64,000 nucleotides of DNA, from positions 28,998,438 through 29,062,437 of the forward strand of contig CM022670.1 in NCBI GenBank assembly GCA_012295275.1, read 5' to 3'. A program made the translations under genes and the position numbers. Each line of letters opens with the position of its first letter. Position 1 is the first letter of the stretch. Shown piece by piece: positions 53,291 through 64,000 of this stretch. The notes beneath the pieces were generated by a model. It was given only the letters and a program-made list of their open reading frames with translations, was not told the origin of the DNA and did no database searches. Origin of the DNA: Chrysomallon squamiferum (Eukaryota > Mollusca > Gastropoda > Neomphalida > Peltospiridae).

Positions 53291-53412
53291 AAAGGTAAGA
53301 GAGAAAAAAAGAAAAAAGAAATGGACGGAAGGAGAAAGGGAGAGAGCATTAGATCGAGTTAGAAGAAGAGAAAAACTGAATGAGAGGGAGAAAGAGAGCA
53401 ACAAAGAAATGC
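53291..53412. repeat. Degenerate polypurine tract
   Basis: GA/AAG-rich strand with few pyrimidines, directly following the G/T-rich tract. Confidence 0.75.
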
Positions 53413-54180
53413 ACAGAATATATAAACACAAATTTAGATCAATGTACAGCATTATCAAATAAATCCTCTTATCACACACTGATGCACAAACCTTTTTTAC
53501 ATTATCTGAATTTCGACCATAACAAAACACCAAAACGCTGCAACATTAGCATTTCTGATCCATCAACCAGTGCCCCTGCCAAAACTATCATACCTGACAC
53601 TACCTTTATATAAAAATAACTTGTACATTTGTATAAATTAGATTATATTTGTTATTCAAGGGATACTTGCTGGTTGTCTTTATGATCTCTGGTATTCTTA
53701 TACTTGAACCTGTGTCATCCGATCTTGCTATTAATATTACAGAATGAACAAGCGATTGTAATGTTATATATGTCACCAAGTACAGTGAGATGATATTACG
53801 TCTAGTCAAGTAATAGAGGTAAAATGGTAAATAGACAGGTTTTTAACCTGTTCGCGAAAAAGTTTTAAATAGTTTTCATAATTTGCTTCCCACTGTTGGT
53901 AACCCGCATGTAAATCTTGTGTGTGTGTGAGTGTGTGTGTGTCAGTGCGCCTGCGTGCGTGCGAGCGTGTGTGTTTTGGGGGTATAATTTAAAAAAATTA
54001 ATTTTATAAAAACAAATTTGTTCATTATATACGAATATGTTAATATTTCTATATGTGTTTGTATTTTGTATATTTACTTTTATCTATATATAGGTATATA
54101 TGTTCTGGTATATATGTACATACCTTTACATGTATATAGATCTGTACTTATACATCTTAATATGGACGTACACATAAATA
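53413..54180. other. Non-coding sequence
   Basis: No gene was seen. GTGT/GCGT tract at about 53920-53975 and ATAT/GTAT units at 54040-54180. Confidence 0.5.
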
Positions 54181-54192
54181 TGAGAGAGAGCG

Positions 54193-54198
<6 letters not shown>

Positions 54199-54284
<86 letters not shown>
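54199..54284. repeat. (GA)n microsatellite
   Basis: Uninterrupted GA array of about 86 bp. Confidence 0.97.
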
Positions 54285-54289
<5 letters not shown>

Positions 54290-55665
54290 ATAAATACCAG
54301 TCCACGACAAAACTGTCATTATTTGTGAGATTGAAGATAATTTACTTCTGTGCTGGTTACATTTGTAGTTATCTAACAAAGGTGTTTGTATCATAACACT
54401 GGATTTTGTTATGTCCAACTACAATAACAGTGAATAATACAGAAATTTTCGCACGGCTTCATGATACAGAGCAGTCATTATTACGTGCATAACTGTAGTC
54501 ATTACACAAGATATTACTGTAACGAAAAATCGCTTTATACAGAGAGCAAGCGACAGAATTAATCAAGATAGATTGTCTGACTGATGGACTGGCAGACACA
54601 CATACGAATTTATGTTTAAACATTCTTTACATTTTAAGAACTTTAGTTTAAAGGAACAATCATAAGGGTAAAGGAACACATAACATCACAAAACTGCATC
54701 ATCACATTTTTGTCTATCCACAATTTTGAAAATTGTCATCCTCGGCCAGTGTGTGTGTGTGTGTGTGTGTGTGTGACTAACCTGTATCACTAAACTGTTT
54801 CAAATACAATGTTGATCATTGCTCAGTCTATACTAAGTTGAAAATAAGTGGGGTTTTTGCTGTTAATGGGTAATTATGGCAGCGGGTTTCTTCTCACAAA
54901 CGTCATTAATTTAGAAGACAAAACAAAAATAAAATTAAATTAAAAAATCTCGAGTACATAATGATGATGCCAGTTAGACTGAAATATTAGAAGGATATTG
55001 TTTTGAGATGCCATTAAATAAATATTCATATTATTCTTTCGTTAAAAACAGATGCTGCATTCAAGACTTTTATTTAATAATAATACACAGGTATTAGTTA
55101 GATATTTTTTTGCGGGCGGTTTTCAGACTAGACTTTGTTTGACGGTACCTGTATTCAAGGAATGAAAACACACGAGTATTGGAATTACAAAATATTCCAA
55201 GCAAATAAAACAGTTCATAGATTATGATAATTATTCGTTTCAACTGTTTCAGCCACAACCATACTGTATCCGCTACCTGCGTGGTGGTACATGATTGAAA
55301 TTGCCAACAGCTTAACGATGGTCATTTTTGTGGATTAGCTTAAGATTTTGCAAACATCCTTATTTTAATATTTAATCTGTTTCCTGCTGGTACATGGGCG
55401 TGAGCTTTGAAAATCTGGCCTCTGCATACTCTGATATCGATAATTGCACAAGTGGTCAATATTGGAGGGAGACAAGCTTTTCGTGTTTTCTGTTAAAACA
55501 ACAGGAAAAAAAAAGAAAAAAAAAAGAATAGATAAATAAAAAGGAAAGAAATATACAGGAAAAAAAACAAAGAAGAGAGAGAAATAAAGAAAAAAGTGTT
55601 TTAAATCTTTTTCTCTAATCGCACTACTAGACGATGAAAAAGAACACTTGATTGTCTCCCATATA
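54285..55665. other. Non-coding sequence
   Basis: No gene was seen. (GT)n at about 54751-54773 and a purine-rich tract at 55500-55600. Confidence 0.5.
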
Positions 55666-55669
55666 CATA

Positions 55670-55840
55670 CACACAAACAGAGACATGCATACAGATAGAC
55701 AGAAAGAAAGACAGACAGACAGAAACACGGTGGAAGAGAATGAAAGCTAAGTTATCTATTTAGCTATCGCTCTCATTCTCCACCAACGTTTCTATCTTTC
55801 TTTTTTTCTGTCTGTCTGTATGCGTGTGTATACACATACA
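55670..55840. repeat. Imperfect foldback (inverted repeat)
   Basis: A left arm from GCATACAGATAGACAG (55687 on) to AGAATGAAAGCTAA (ending 55750) is complementary to a right arm from TTAGCTATCGCTCTCATTCT (55760 on) to CTGTCTGTCTGTATGC (ending 55823), with a loop of about 9 nt. Arms of about 62 bp differ by substitutions and small gaps. Confidence 0.75.
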
Positions 55841-56363
55841 TAAAATCACATACATAATCTGTATCTTTGCTATGTATCTTTCTATCAGCTGTTAGTTTAA
55901 ATATTACGATAATCTACACTGTATAATTTGTTACTTTTTGTTCAGCCACCTGCTTCAGTCAGAAATCAAGATTTCTTTTCTTCATCTTTTTTTTTTTTTT
56001 TTTTTTTTTCAGTCCATGATAATAATGACAGTTAACATATCAGTACTCTCAAAAATAGAACTTTGAAAATATTTTATCAGATTAAGACAAGTGGATGATG
56101 TATTTGTAAACATTCTGGAACAGAAACGGATGCAGTTCGATGCGGTGGGAAATGAGCCGTACGGGCGGAGCGAGTAAGATAATCTCGTTATTGATTGGTT
56201 ACTCTTTGAGGCATTTTCCATTCACAAACTGCGTGATTCATTTTTCTATTTCTATATATAAAGTACTTTGAGTAAAACAGTCCAGATGTAAAACAAATTG
56301 TAATCGGAAAATATATATCTTTTTTATTTTCGTAATCCTTTTCCTTTCAGCATGAACCAAATG

Positions 56364-56370
<7 letters not shown>
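55841..56370. other. Non-coding sequence
   Basis: No gene was seen. Poly-T (about 55987-56009). A minus-strand CCAAT box (AACCAATCAA) lies near 56190-56200. Confidence 0.45.
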
Positions 56371-56401
<31 letters not shown>

Positions 56402-56478
56402 CTTTTTTTTTTATTTATTTATTTTTTTTCTTTCATTTATTAATTTTATTATTGTTATTTTAGGGGTGTGAATAAGAT

Positions 56479-56516
<38 letters not shown>
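56371..56516. repeat. Poly-T / TTTA tract and (ATAG)n
   Basis: T-rich run (56371-56455) and about nine AGAT units (56481-56516). Confidence 0.93.
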
Positions 56517-56520
<4 letters not shown>

Positions 56521-57312
56521 AGTAGGCAGATAGTTACGGAGACAAACTGCAATGTCTATCATTCATGATTAACTCTCTTTCTTTGTCTCTTTACAGAACG
56601 ATTTTTCATTACAACAGATGCTTGATATAATTTATAGCAGTAGATGTAACGACTAAACTTTACTCGTAATTTGAAGTCGTGCGAAAATTTCTGAGTTATT
56701 TACTATTATTTTAATAGAACATAACAAAATCCATTATTATGATACAAATATGAACTGTTATATAACTACAAGACGTAAATTACATGACCTGTGGGATTTT
56801 TGACGCAGCCAGCTATTTCACTCATCACACCAGTGGTGCTTACGTCACATGCTGTCACATTAAAGCTTTCTAATCTGTAACGAGATGGTGAAGTAGTGGC
56901 CCAGTCTAAAAGAGTGCTGTAGCTGTACTCTCACACTACAGGACGGCACCAACCATGCCTCCAAGAGTTTTATAAACGTCGATGTGTTAGATTGTTATCT
57001 TCCAATTAATTGTCTAACGCACAGAGCTGGACTGCCAAAGAAGTAGAATCACTTGCCCAAGCCAGTGGACTAACAGTGGATGTGAACACGTTTCAAATAT
57101 AGTGCCTGAGCATTTTGATGCAAAATGATTTGTTTTGGTTGTTAATTTTTTCTTTCATTTAATACTTAAATGCAGTTGCAATAATTATTAGAGACATATC
57201 AAAGACTTTTAATTATTTTATAACCTTTCTAATATTATAATAATTATGAAATAACTTACTAATAAAAAGAACACGAAAACGATACGACGGTTGTTAGGTT
57301 TCTTAAAGAATT

Positions 57313-57314
<2 letters not shown>
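56517..57314. other. Non-coding sequence
   Basis: No gene was recognised. 56790-57080 is balanced in composition. Confidence 0.45.
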
Positions 57315-57377
<63 letters not shown>

Positions 57378-57445
57378 CAGTCTATTCGTGCTTTTCTTCT
57401 ACTTTCAAATACATATGTCTCTTTTTTACTTATAAATAAACGCAC

Positions 57446-57478
<33 letters not shown>

Positions 57479-57500
57479 TCAATAAAAAAAAAAAAAAAAA
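57315..57500. repeat. (TC)n, (AAT)n and poly-A
   Basis: TC at 57315-57374, AAT at about 57447-57477, A-rich run at 57484-57518. Confidence 0.94.
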
Positions 57501-57868
57501 CAACAACAAAAAAAAAACTTTCTTCATTTAAAATTAGGTTTTAACGACTGTGAAACAGACTGAATTTACATAAACTTTACCACACAGCAGAATGTTTATT
57601 AGCTATTTTTTTTTCTCGGCAGACAAAAAATTCGCAGATGTATGAATAAAAATAACACACACACGTAACTCTCACAGTGCAAACGTAAGATTTTTTGTTT
57701 TTTAATGTAACTTCCGCGTCCACGTCAACAGACATTTTACGTCATTACCTTAATAGAAATAATACGATAATAATAATAATAACTTCCTTCTTTTTCTACT
57801 TCGTATAAAAAGACTGTTGCCATATTATTATTATATTTATTTTCTGAAAAAAAAATTTTGTCGGTATC

Positions 57869-57912
<44 letters not shown>

Positions 57913-58075
57913 TCATTATTATTTCAGTATATTCAAATTTGTTTATTTTAAATTTTTATTTTTATTTTTTATTTTATTTTATTTTATTTCTAATTTTATT
58001 TTATTTATTTTATTTATTTATTATTATTATTATTTTATTTATTTTTTATTTTTTATTTTATTTTTTTTTTTTGCA
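57869..58075. repeat. (ATT)n and TTTTA-rich tract
   Basis: About fourteen ATT units (57869-57912) followed by degenerate TTTTA and TTTA sequence. Confidence 0.92.
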
Positions 58076-59940
58076 GCTTTTTTTCTTGTTCTGTCTTCAC
58101 GTATATATCTAAGCAGTGAAGTACAGTAGAACTGAAACTTTGTAAAGTGTTTCATCAATAATTGCGCATGTTCTGTAGTGTCGCATATCAAAGGCATGAG
58201 CGTACTAACGGTCAACAGTGTGACCGCATAACGCGAAGGTGTTCAATTCCTGGCAAAGCCGACGACACTCCAGACGTCATAGCGAGGCTGTACAAAAATT
58301 ACGAATTACGTCTGTCGCACAGAAAAATGAAACATGCAGAATATTTTGCAAACAAATACCCAAAGTAAACGAGCAGACATTTCAGTTCGTCGTATTTCGA
58401 GAGCGCTTGAACGAGAGATAATATTACAGTTATTTGATACGACAGCAATATTGTTCTGAAATATTTAGAAATATTTAATGCGTTCTGGCTAGTGGAAAAT
58501 ATTTTGGAGTAACATGGAATTTTTATTTTTCACTTGAGTAATAATATAAAAATGGAACTGTTAAAAAACGTGACAAGTCTAAAAATAATGACAGCAGGTT
58601 ATTACTAGATGCGTGTATTAATAGAATATTTTTCCAAGTTCAAAAATACCGTTTTTTTAATATATATATATATATTCTTTCTTTCTTTCTTGTTCTTATT
58701 ATTATTTAAATTAACTAACAACATTATTTCAAACTTTCGTCTTAACACAACATATTTGTTTTTGTATTTAGTTATAACAAACTATTTCTAGATTTAAATA
58801 CTGTTTAACTTCAAATATCTACCCTTACGAAATAAATAAACTATTTATTATTAATCACGAGAACGGAGATGAAGAAACTCAGAATGTCACTATGGCACAA
58901 GGATCTGAAACCATTCTAATGACCTGATTTCAAGGTCGACACCATGCGTCACAGATTAACTTTTTAATCCTGTTAGGATTATCTCTGTTTCGTGTGCAGA
59001 CGATGATCTGTCTTCGCTGTGTCGCCGTGTTGTATATTTCCTATTCTATTCCTACTAAGCCAGCTACCAGACGACATTTTCAACTTACGTAGTTTCTACC
59101 CGTTGATGAAGAAGTATGAGTTTTCTTTGTCAGTGGTTATGAAATACAGTCAGACTGCGAAATCTATTTTCGTGACACTTTTCATGTATGTATGTTCGTA
59201 TGTTCGTATTTTCGTGCGTACATACGTATGTACAACTTTTTGTGTACGTTAAAATGTGTAAAAGTGTAAATTATAAATGTGTGTTGTCGCTTTTTGTATG
59301 TAGAAATAAAAGAGAAAGGAGAAAATAATTAAGAAGCATGCAAGTATAATATTTAAATATTTCATTTACTTTTTGTTGAGGTTTTTTTTATTATTATTGT
59401 TGTTGTTGTTTGTGTGTGAGTTGTTGTTGTTTTTTTTCCCTTCTTCTTCTTCTTCTTCCTCACTCTTTCTTTCTTTCTTTCTTGATAATGAGTGAGTTAT
59501 ATGTTGAAATTCAAATGCTGATTTTATTCATCTTTTTTAATTTATTAATACCAAATAATTTTCACCGAATTTTCCAGATCTGAGACATCGTGGTTAAGCC
59601 ATTATTGTTCTACATGACGTCATCGCTGACGTTAAACGAATTTCCATCAGGTTTTCTTTCTGTAGGAATTCGACTGATCCCTTTTAATCACAGAAATGAA
59701 CACGGCAGGAACTTTCTCAATGTTTGTGCTATGGCTAATTCGCCGTAAGAAAATAATCCATGCTGGCTGCTGACGTGACCTTGACGAATTTTGTTTAATT
59801 AGTTTTGTTTTCATAATTTAACATAACAAGGCTTTTAACAGTGGACCGGTGAAGCAATAGAACTCAGCGTTTAGGAATGCAAGCAGTCTAATGTTGATTT
59901 CTGTGTGATTTAAAGGATGACAATGAAAGAAATAAAGAAA
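58076..59940. other. Non-coding sequence
   Basis: No gene was recognised. 58160-58420 has ordinary composition with overlapping short frames. A palindromic CRE, ATGACGTCAT, lies at 59614-59623. (TTC)n at about 59440-59458 and (TTTC)n near 59466-59482. Confidence 0.45.

Positions 59941-59943
<3 letters not shown>

Positions 59944-60009
<66 letters not shown>
59944..60009. repeat. (GA)n microsatellite
   Basis: Uninterrupted GA array of about 66 bp. Confidence 0.96.
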
Positions 60010-60011
<2 letters not shown>

Positions 60012-60710
60012 CGGGTCTTAATGCAAAATATTTTATTGCAGACAAGTTAGAACACTGGAGGACTTAAAGTTACCAAATGAATGTATGAAATTGAACATAT
60101 AAAAATAAATGTCATTAATTTAAAAACAGATTTTTTTTTTTTTTAGCCTCTTTAATTTCTCGAACATCCAGTTATGCATATATAAGTTTAGAAATGTCAA
60201 TGAGGATTACTCGATACTGAACTTATGTACCCCAAATGTAGTTCTGAACTATAAACTGACAATCTAACACAACTCTTGATCAGTGTCACACGAAACAACA
60301 CGTGTGATTTTCAGAATTCCGTCATGTCTAATATGACAATAACTAAATACTTATTGGGATGACAAGAGTGTAACCAATTATCATGACTTCAGTGTACCAT
60401 ACAGATACTGAAAGGCCATTACAAGGTCTACATCAAATGTATTCAGTCTTTTCGTAATATAACTGTTTAATCAAGTCTTAATTTAAAAAATATATATGTA
60501 TTATTATTATTACTATATTTATTTATTTTTAATTTGTGTTCTTTCTTTTTTCTTTTCTTTTTTTTTTTTTCTTTTAATCATAGATGTTGACATTAATCAT
60601 TAGAATGTGTATGTTAATAGTTTTCTTGAAAATTGATCCATAATGTTTTGCTGACTTATTTGTTATTATAATTAAACACATTTTAATATGGAAAATGCTT
60701 ATGCTTATTT
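60010..60710. other. Non-coding sequence
   Basis: No gene was seen. T-rich stretch near 60540-60575. Confidence 0.5.

Positions 60711-60712
<2 letters not shown>

Positions 60713-60744
<32 letters not shown>
60713..60744. repeat. (CA)n microsatellite
   Basis: About sixteen CA units. Confidence 0.95.
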
Positions 60745-60746
<2 letters not shown>

Positions 60747-61770
60747 TTTCTTCTTTACTTAATTATTATAGCGATAGTAATGATGGTAGCATCTGTAATC
60801 ATCATCATCATCATCAGTCCAATCATAAAAAGTTTACCTCTATCATCTGCAGTCATACAGATTCATCCTACCTCATACACTCACAGTACGTAAGTATGTA
60901 AACTATTTCTCATCTTTTTGAAATGCATCCTTGAATATTATAAAGTTACGCACTCTGCTTCCACATACAGAGTACATTGTCATTTAGCTAGCAACAATTT
61001 CTTTGAACTTCTTCCTTGTATTTAAGAACTACATTCCTTGTTGTACCCAGTGTTCTGGCTGGACATTAGCAATGGACTCGTGGACAAAGCTAAAGTTATA
61101 TTTATTTACTTAGGCCAGTTCGAAAGGTCAGTGTAAGCTGTGTGCATTAACCAGAAGGTCATATGTTTATTTGTGGTCAGTAAAATTAAAACAATCTACA
61201 GAATGATTTTGTATGCTATTATTGTTATTATTATTGTTGTTTTGTTGCTGTTGTTGTTACAGTTGTTGGTGGTGCTGCTGATGTTGTATCTAAATGGATA
61301 AAAAAAAAAAAATATCGTGCCATCAGAAATGCCCATCAAAATAGCTAGCATTTTCTTTTTTCTTCTATTTATTATAATAATTATTATTATTATTATTATT
61401 CAGTTCTTAATAATCATAACCGTTAACTTCTGCTGTTGACCAAATAAAACTAAACGACTAAACATTGTAATATTAACTACTGTTTCAAGGTCACTCGGCA
61501 CGTGCCAACCGTCAGTATTCCTCTGTATTTCTAAGTGTTTAACAATATCACGTAATTATCAATTTATGTATGTAAATCTGTTTAAAACGGCGGACTGTCT
61601 CGGAAACAATTCTCATCCATTGTATGATTCATCCATTGTATGACTTGGATCAGGATCTCTTCAGTATTACGGATATAAAGATCAGTACCAGGATGAAATA
61701 AGTCTAAGTGGGATAGTGATATGCCTTCGGGAATTTATCGCATAATCTACTACTCATACATACACATATA
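60745..61770. other. Non-coding sequence
   Basis: No gene was seen. CAT triplets (60799-60816), ATT/GTT triplets (61216-61285) and ATT (61378-61400). A palindromic GGCACGTGCC E-box lies at 61497-61506, and a 14-bp direct repeat reading ATTCATCCATTGTATGA-like lies near 61613-61642. Confidence 0.45.
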
Positions 61771-61774
61771 TACT

Positions 61775-61944
61775 TAATTTAATTTAATTTTATTTTATTT
61801 AATTTATTTATTTGTTTATTGTTTTTTATTTTTTTATTTTTTTATTTTTTTTTCTGGACTACCTGGATTTTTTCACAGTCAAATATTCCGGATGGTATTG
61901 TGGACGTTTTCCTCTTGCTTTTTTTTTTTTTTTTTTTTTTTTAG

Positions 61945-61978
<34 letters not shown>

Positions 61979-61991
61979 TTCATCATCATCA

Positions 61992-62045
<54 letters not shown>

Positions 62046-62060
62046 GCAGCAGCAGCAGCA
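61775..62060. repeat. T-rich tract, (AAT)n-(ATT)n and (AGC)n
   Basis: TTTTA units (61775-61850), poly-T (61919-61942), AAT/ATT (61945-61978), CAT (61980-61994), ATT (61995-62045) and AGC (62045-62060). Confidence 0.93.
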
Positions 62061-62634
62061 ACAGCGGCTTTTTAAAAAGTATTTTGGGAGTATTTTTATT
62101 TTTGTTTAACTAAAGTTAGGGTCTAAAAAGACTCAGCGGTGCCTTTATTCTGATCTGGTCTCACTGTCTGAAAACTAAAACACCACCTCAAAACACACAC
62201 GTCCGCCTCCGATTGTTATGTCATGACGATACTTTCAACCAGTGTTTGTCTAAATGCAGGAGATTTGCCGGAAATTGCTGGTGTGATTAACCCGAGACGC
62301 GGATGTACACCAAGTTCAAGTGATTCAAGGTCGAAAAGCTGAAAGTTTCACAGTTTTCAGATAATTAGATGTGTCAGGGGCGATCCAACATTACTGCTGG
62401 TTACCAACAGAGGGATGATAAAATGCCTTTCTATATAAAACATAATCCTTATACACATGGGAAAATATATTAACCACAGAAATAATATTAGCAATAAGAG
62501 TTTTTTTTGTATCCACATGTCCCCAAAGAAAGCCCATATATCGGCATAGGATAGAGGTTAAAACAAGTATTTCATCAATATGCCGAACAAATCGACATTA
62601 AGATCCCCAGACTTACTTTCTAACCAATAAACAA

Positions 62635-62637
<3 letters not shown>
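62061..62637. other. Non-coding sequence
   Basis: No gene was recognised. Confidence 0.5.

Positions 62638-62701
<64 letters not shown>
62638..62701. repeat. (TC)n microsatellite
   Basis: About 32 TC units, followed by a short CA run. Confidence 0.96.
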
Positions 62702-62705
<4 letters not shown>

Positions 62706-62880
62706 GGACACACACACATGCACACGTACATATTGGTTTCTGAAGATAATATACAAATAACGTTAAGAATTCAAACGGAGCAATGAATCTGATAGATCAA
62801 ACACGTATCTGTAAGTCCGGATTCTTCTTAAAAATGAAAACCGACAACGATTTAATAACGACATTAACTAGGTGTGATCT

Positions 62881-62881
<1 letters not shown>

Positions 62882-62952
<71 letters not shown>

Positions 62953-63075
62953 TTATTTATTTTTTATTATTATTTTTTTTTTTTATTTTTTTATTTTTAT
63001 TTATTATTATTATATTATATTTTATTATATTATTATTACTGCTACCAGCACTATTATTATTTTTTATTATTATTA

Positions 63076-63127
<52 letters not shown>

Positions 63128-63132
63128 CATTT
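62882..63132. repeat. (TC)n and (ATT)n compound tract
   Basis: TC at 62882-62948, then degenerate and finally pure ATT (about 63080-63127). Confidence 0.95.
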
Positions 63133-64000
63133 ACTTATTTATTTAGTGAATTCTATATATTCACTGTAACATTTCTTTCCTGTGCGAACCTTCCTCCATA
63201 AAAAAACAAAAAAACAACGTACAATAATAAAACATTTTTTAGAAATGAATCCGCATACCCAATAAGGGAAATATAACTGTCAAACAAAAAGAAGAAGACA
63301 AGACAACAAAAATTCGCTTCATCACTATTGTCGGTCACTTACGTCAACTTTTCCATCATCGCTAAACGTCCACATAAGTCGTTAATTCTTAACATTAATT
63401 ATAATACATGGCCGTAAGTACATCAAGGAAGATGAGGCAAATCCCTCACCGAAATTGAGGACTTTTTTTTTTAAAATTATAAATACTACCTTTTGCCTGG
63501 TAATCTAGAAAATAAAAAATGAAATCGTAAAAAGTTATGATTACTGAACTTGGAAAAGATGGCAGGAAAGGGCTAGAATCGAAGATTTTGCCCCCAGACC
63601 CCTCGCCCAAATTATTTTTGGGCGATTAGGTGTTTTTGCGTCATTTCAAAAAGAGTCTAGATACGCCATGAAATACTATATATTTTATACGGATGCATTC
63701 ATTTACATATACAAGCATGCACACAGATTCACAGACATAGGGTAAAATTATACATACAAAGACACACTCAGATATTTGTGTGTTGTCGTTTATTGTATTC
63801 ACTCTGTGTTGTGCAGTGTTGTCTATGGATATGTGTGTTATGTTACAATCATGCGGGAATTTATTTATTTGTTTGTTTGTGTGGCTGATTGTTTTTAACA
63901 TCAATTTAAATGTAGTATTTGGTTATACTTAGTGCATATGTACGATAGTGGCAAACGATTACTAAGTGATTAACGATTGCTATTATAAATTACAAGTAGG
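63133..64000. other. Non-coding sequence
   Basis: No gene was recognised. Short CATA/CACA tracts lie near 63704-63770 and TTTG units near 63864-63880. Confidence 0.5.

Noticed and set aside
58162-58421. Overlapping frames of 60-68 codons with ordinary composition
   Set aside because: Two frames are open at once, no motif is recognised and no splice partners were found. I also considered a tRNA-like box (TTCAATTCC near 58240), but no cloverleaf could be formed.

Overview
The window reads as a gene-poor, AT-rich stretch of an animal nuclear genome. It is packed with simple repeats: long (GA)n/(TC)n arrays, (TA)n, (CA)n, (ATT)n, degenerate (AGT)n and (ACAT)n tracts, and poly-A/T runs. There is no bacterial-style gene packing, operon or rRNA block. 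Very large intron size, consensus GT-AG splice sites and this microsatellite load fit a metazoan with an expanded genome. A mollusc, possibly a cephalopod, is my best guess; this is inference from texture only, and no diagnostic SINE or mitochondrial marker was found.

Only one gene can be supported. It lies on the minus strand and encodes a LURAP1/FAM89 (leucine repeat adaptor) family protein in two coding exons. Coding exon 1 (34989-35219, 77 codons) ends in ATG|GTAAGT. Coding exon 2 (13690-14145, 151 codons plus TGA) begins after TTTTTGCAG. The junction is phase 0 and rebuilds the family's leucine-rich core across a 20,843 bp intron. The predicted protein is 228 residues. Family members in vertebrates link MRCK kinases to myosin 18A or LIM kinase at the lamellar actin cytoskeleton. 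A CCAAT box next to a CRE half-site lies about 0.5 kb upstream of the start codon.

Region by region: 1-13.7 kb is repeat-rich 3' flank, whose inner part may hold the 3' UTR. 13.7-35.2 kb is the gene, mostly intron, with several higher-complexity islands (24.4-24.9, 27.8-28.0, 29.1-29.4 and 31.0-31.3 kb) that look like candidate cis-regulatory elements. 35.2-36.0 kb is the probable promoter side. 36-64 kb is 5' flank with more microsatellites and some candidate regulatory islands (39.4, 41.8, 42.8, 44.6, 46.0, 48.2 and 48.8 kb).

Other structure includes an exact 82-bp-period triplication inside the intron, a diverged roughly 59-bp tandem repeat at 37.2 kb, a roughly 77-nt imperfect hairpin at 44.6 kb, a foldback at 55.7 kb, and a short block of GGACAATTCCCCAC-type direct repeats at 43.6 kb. 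Most long open frames in the window are translations of microsatellites and are not genes. All transcription-factor motif calls are by eye and are hypotheses.
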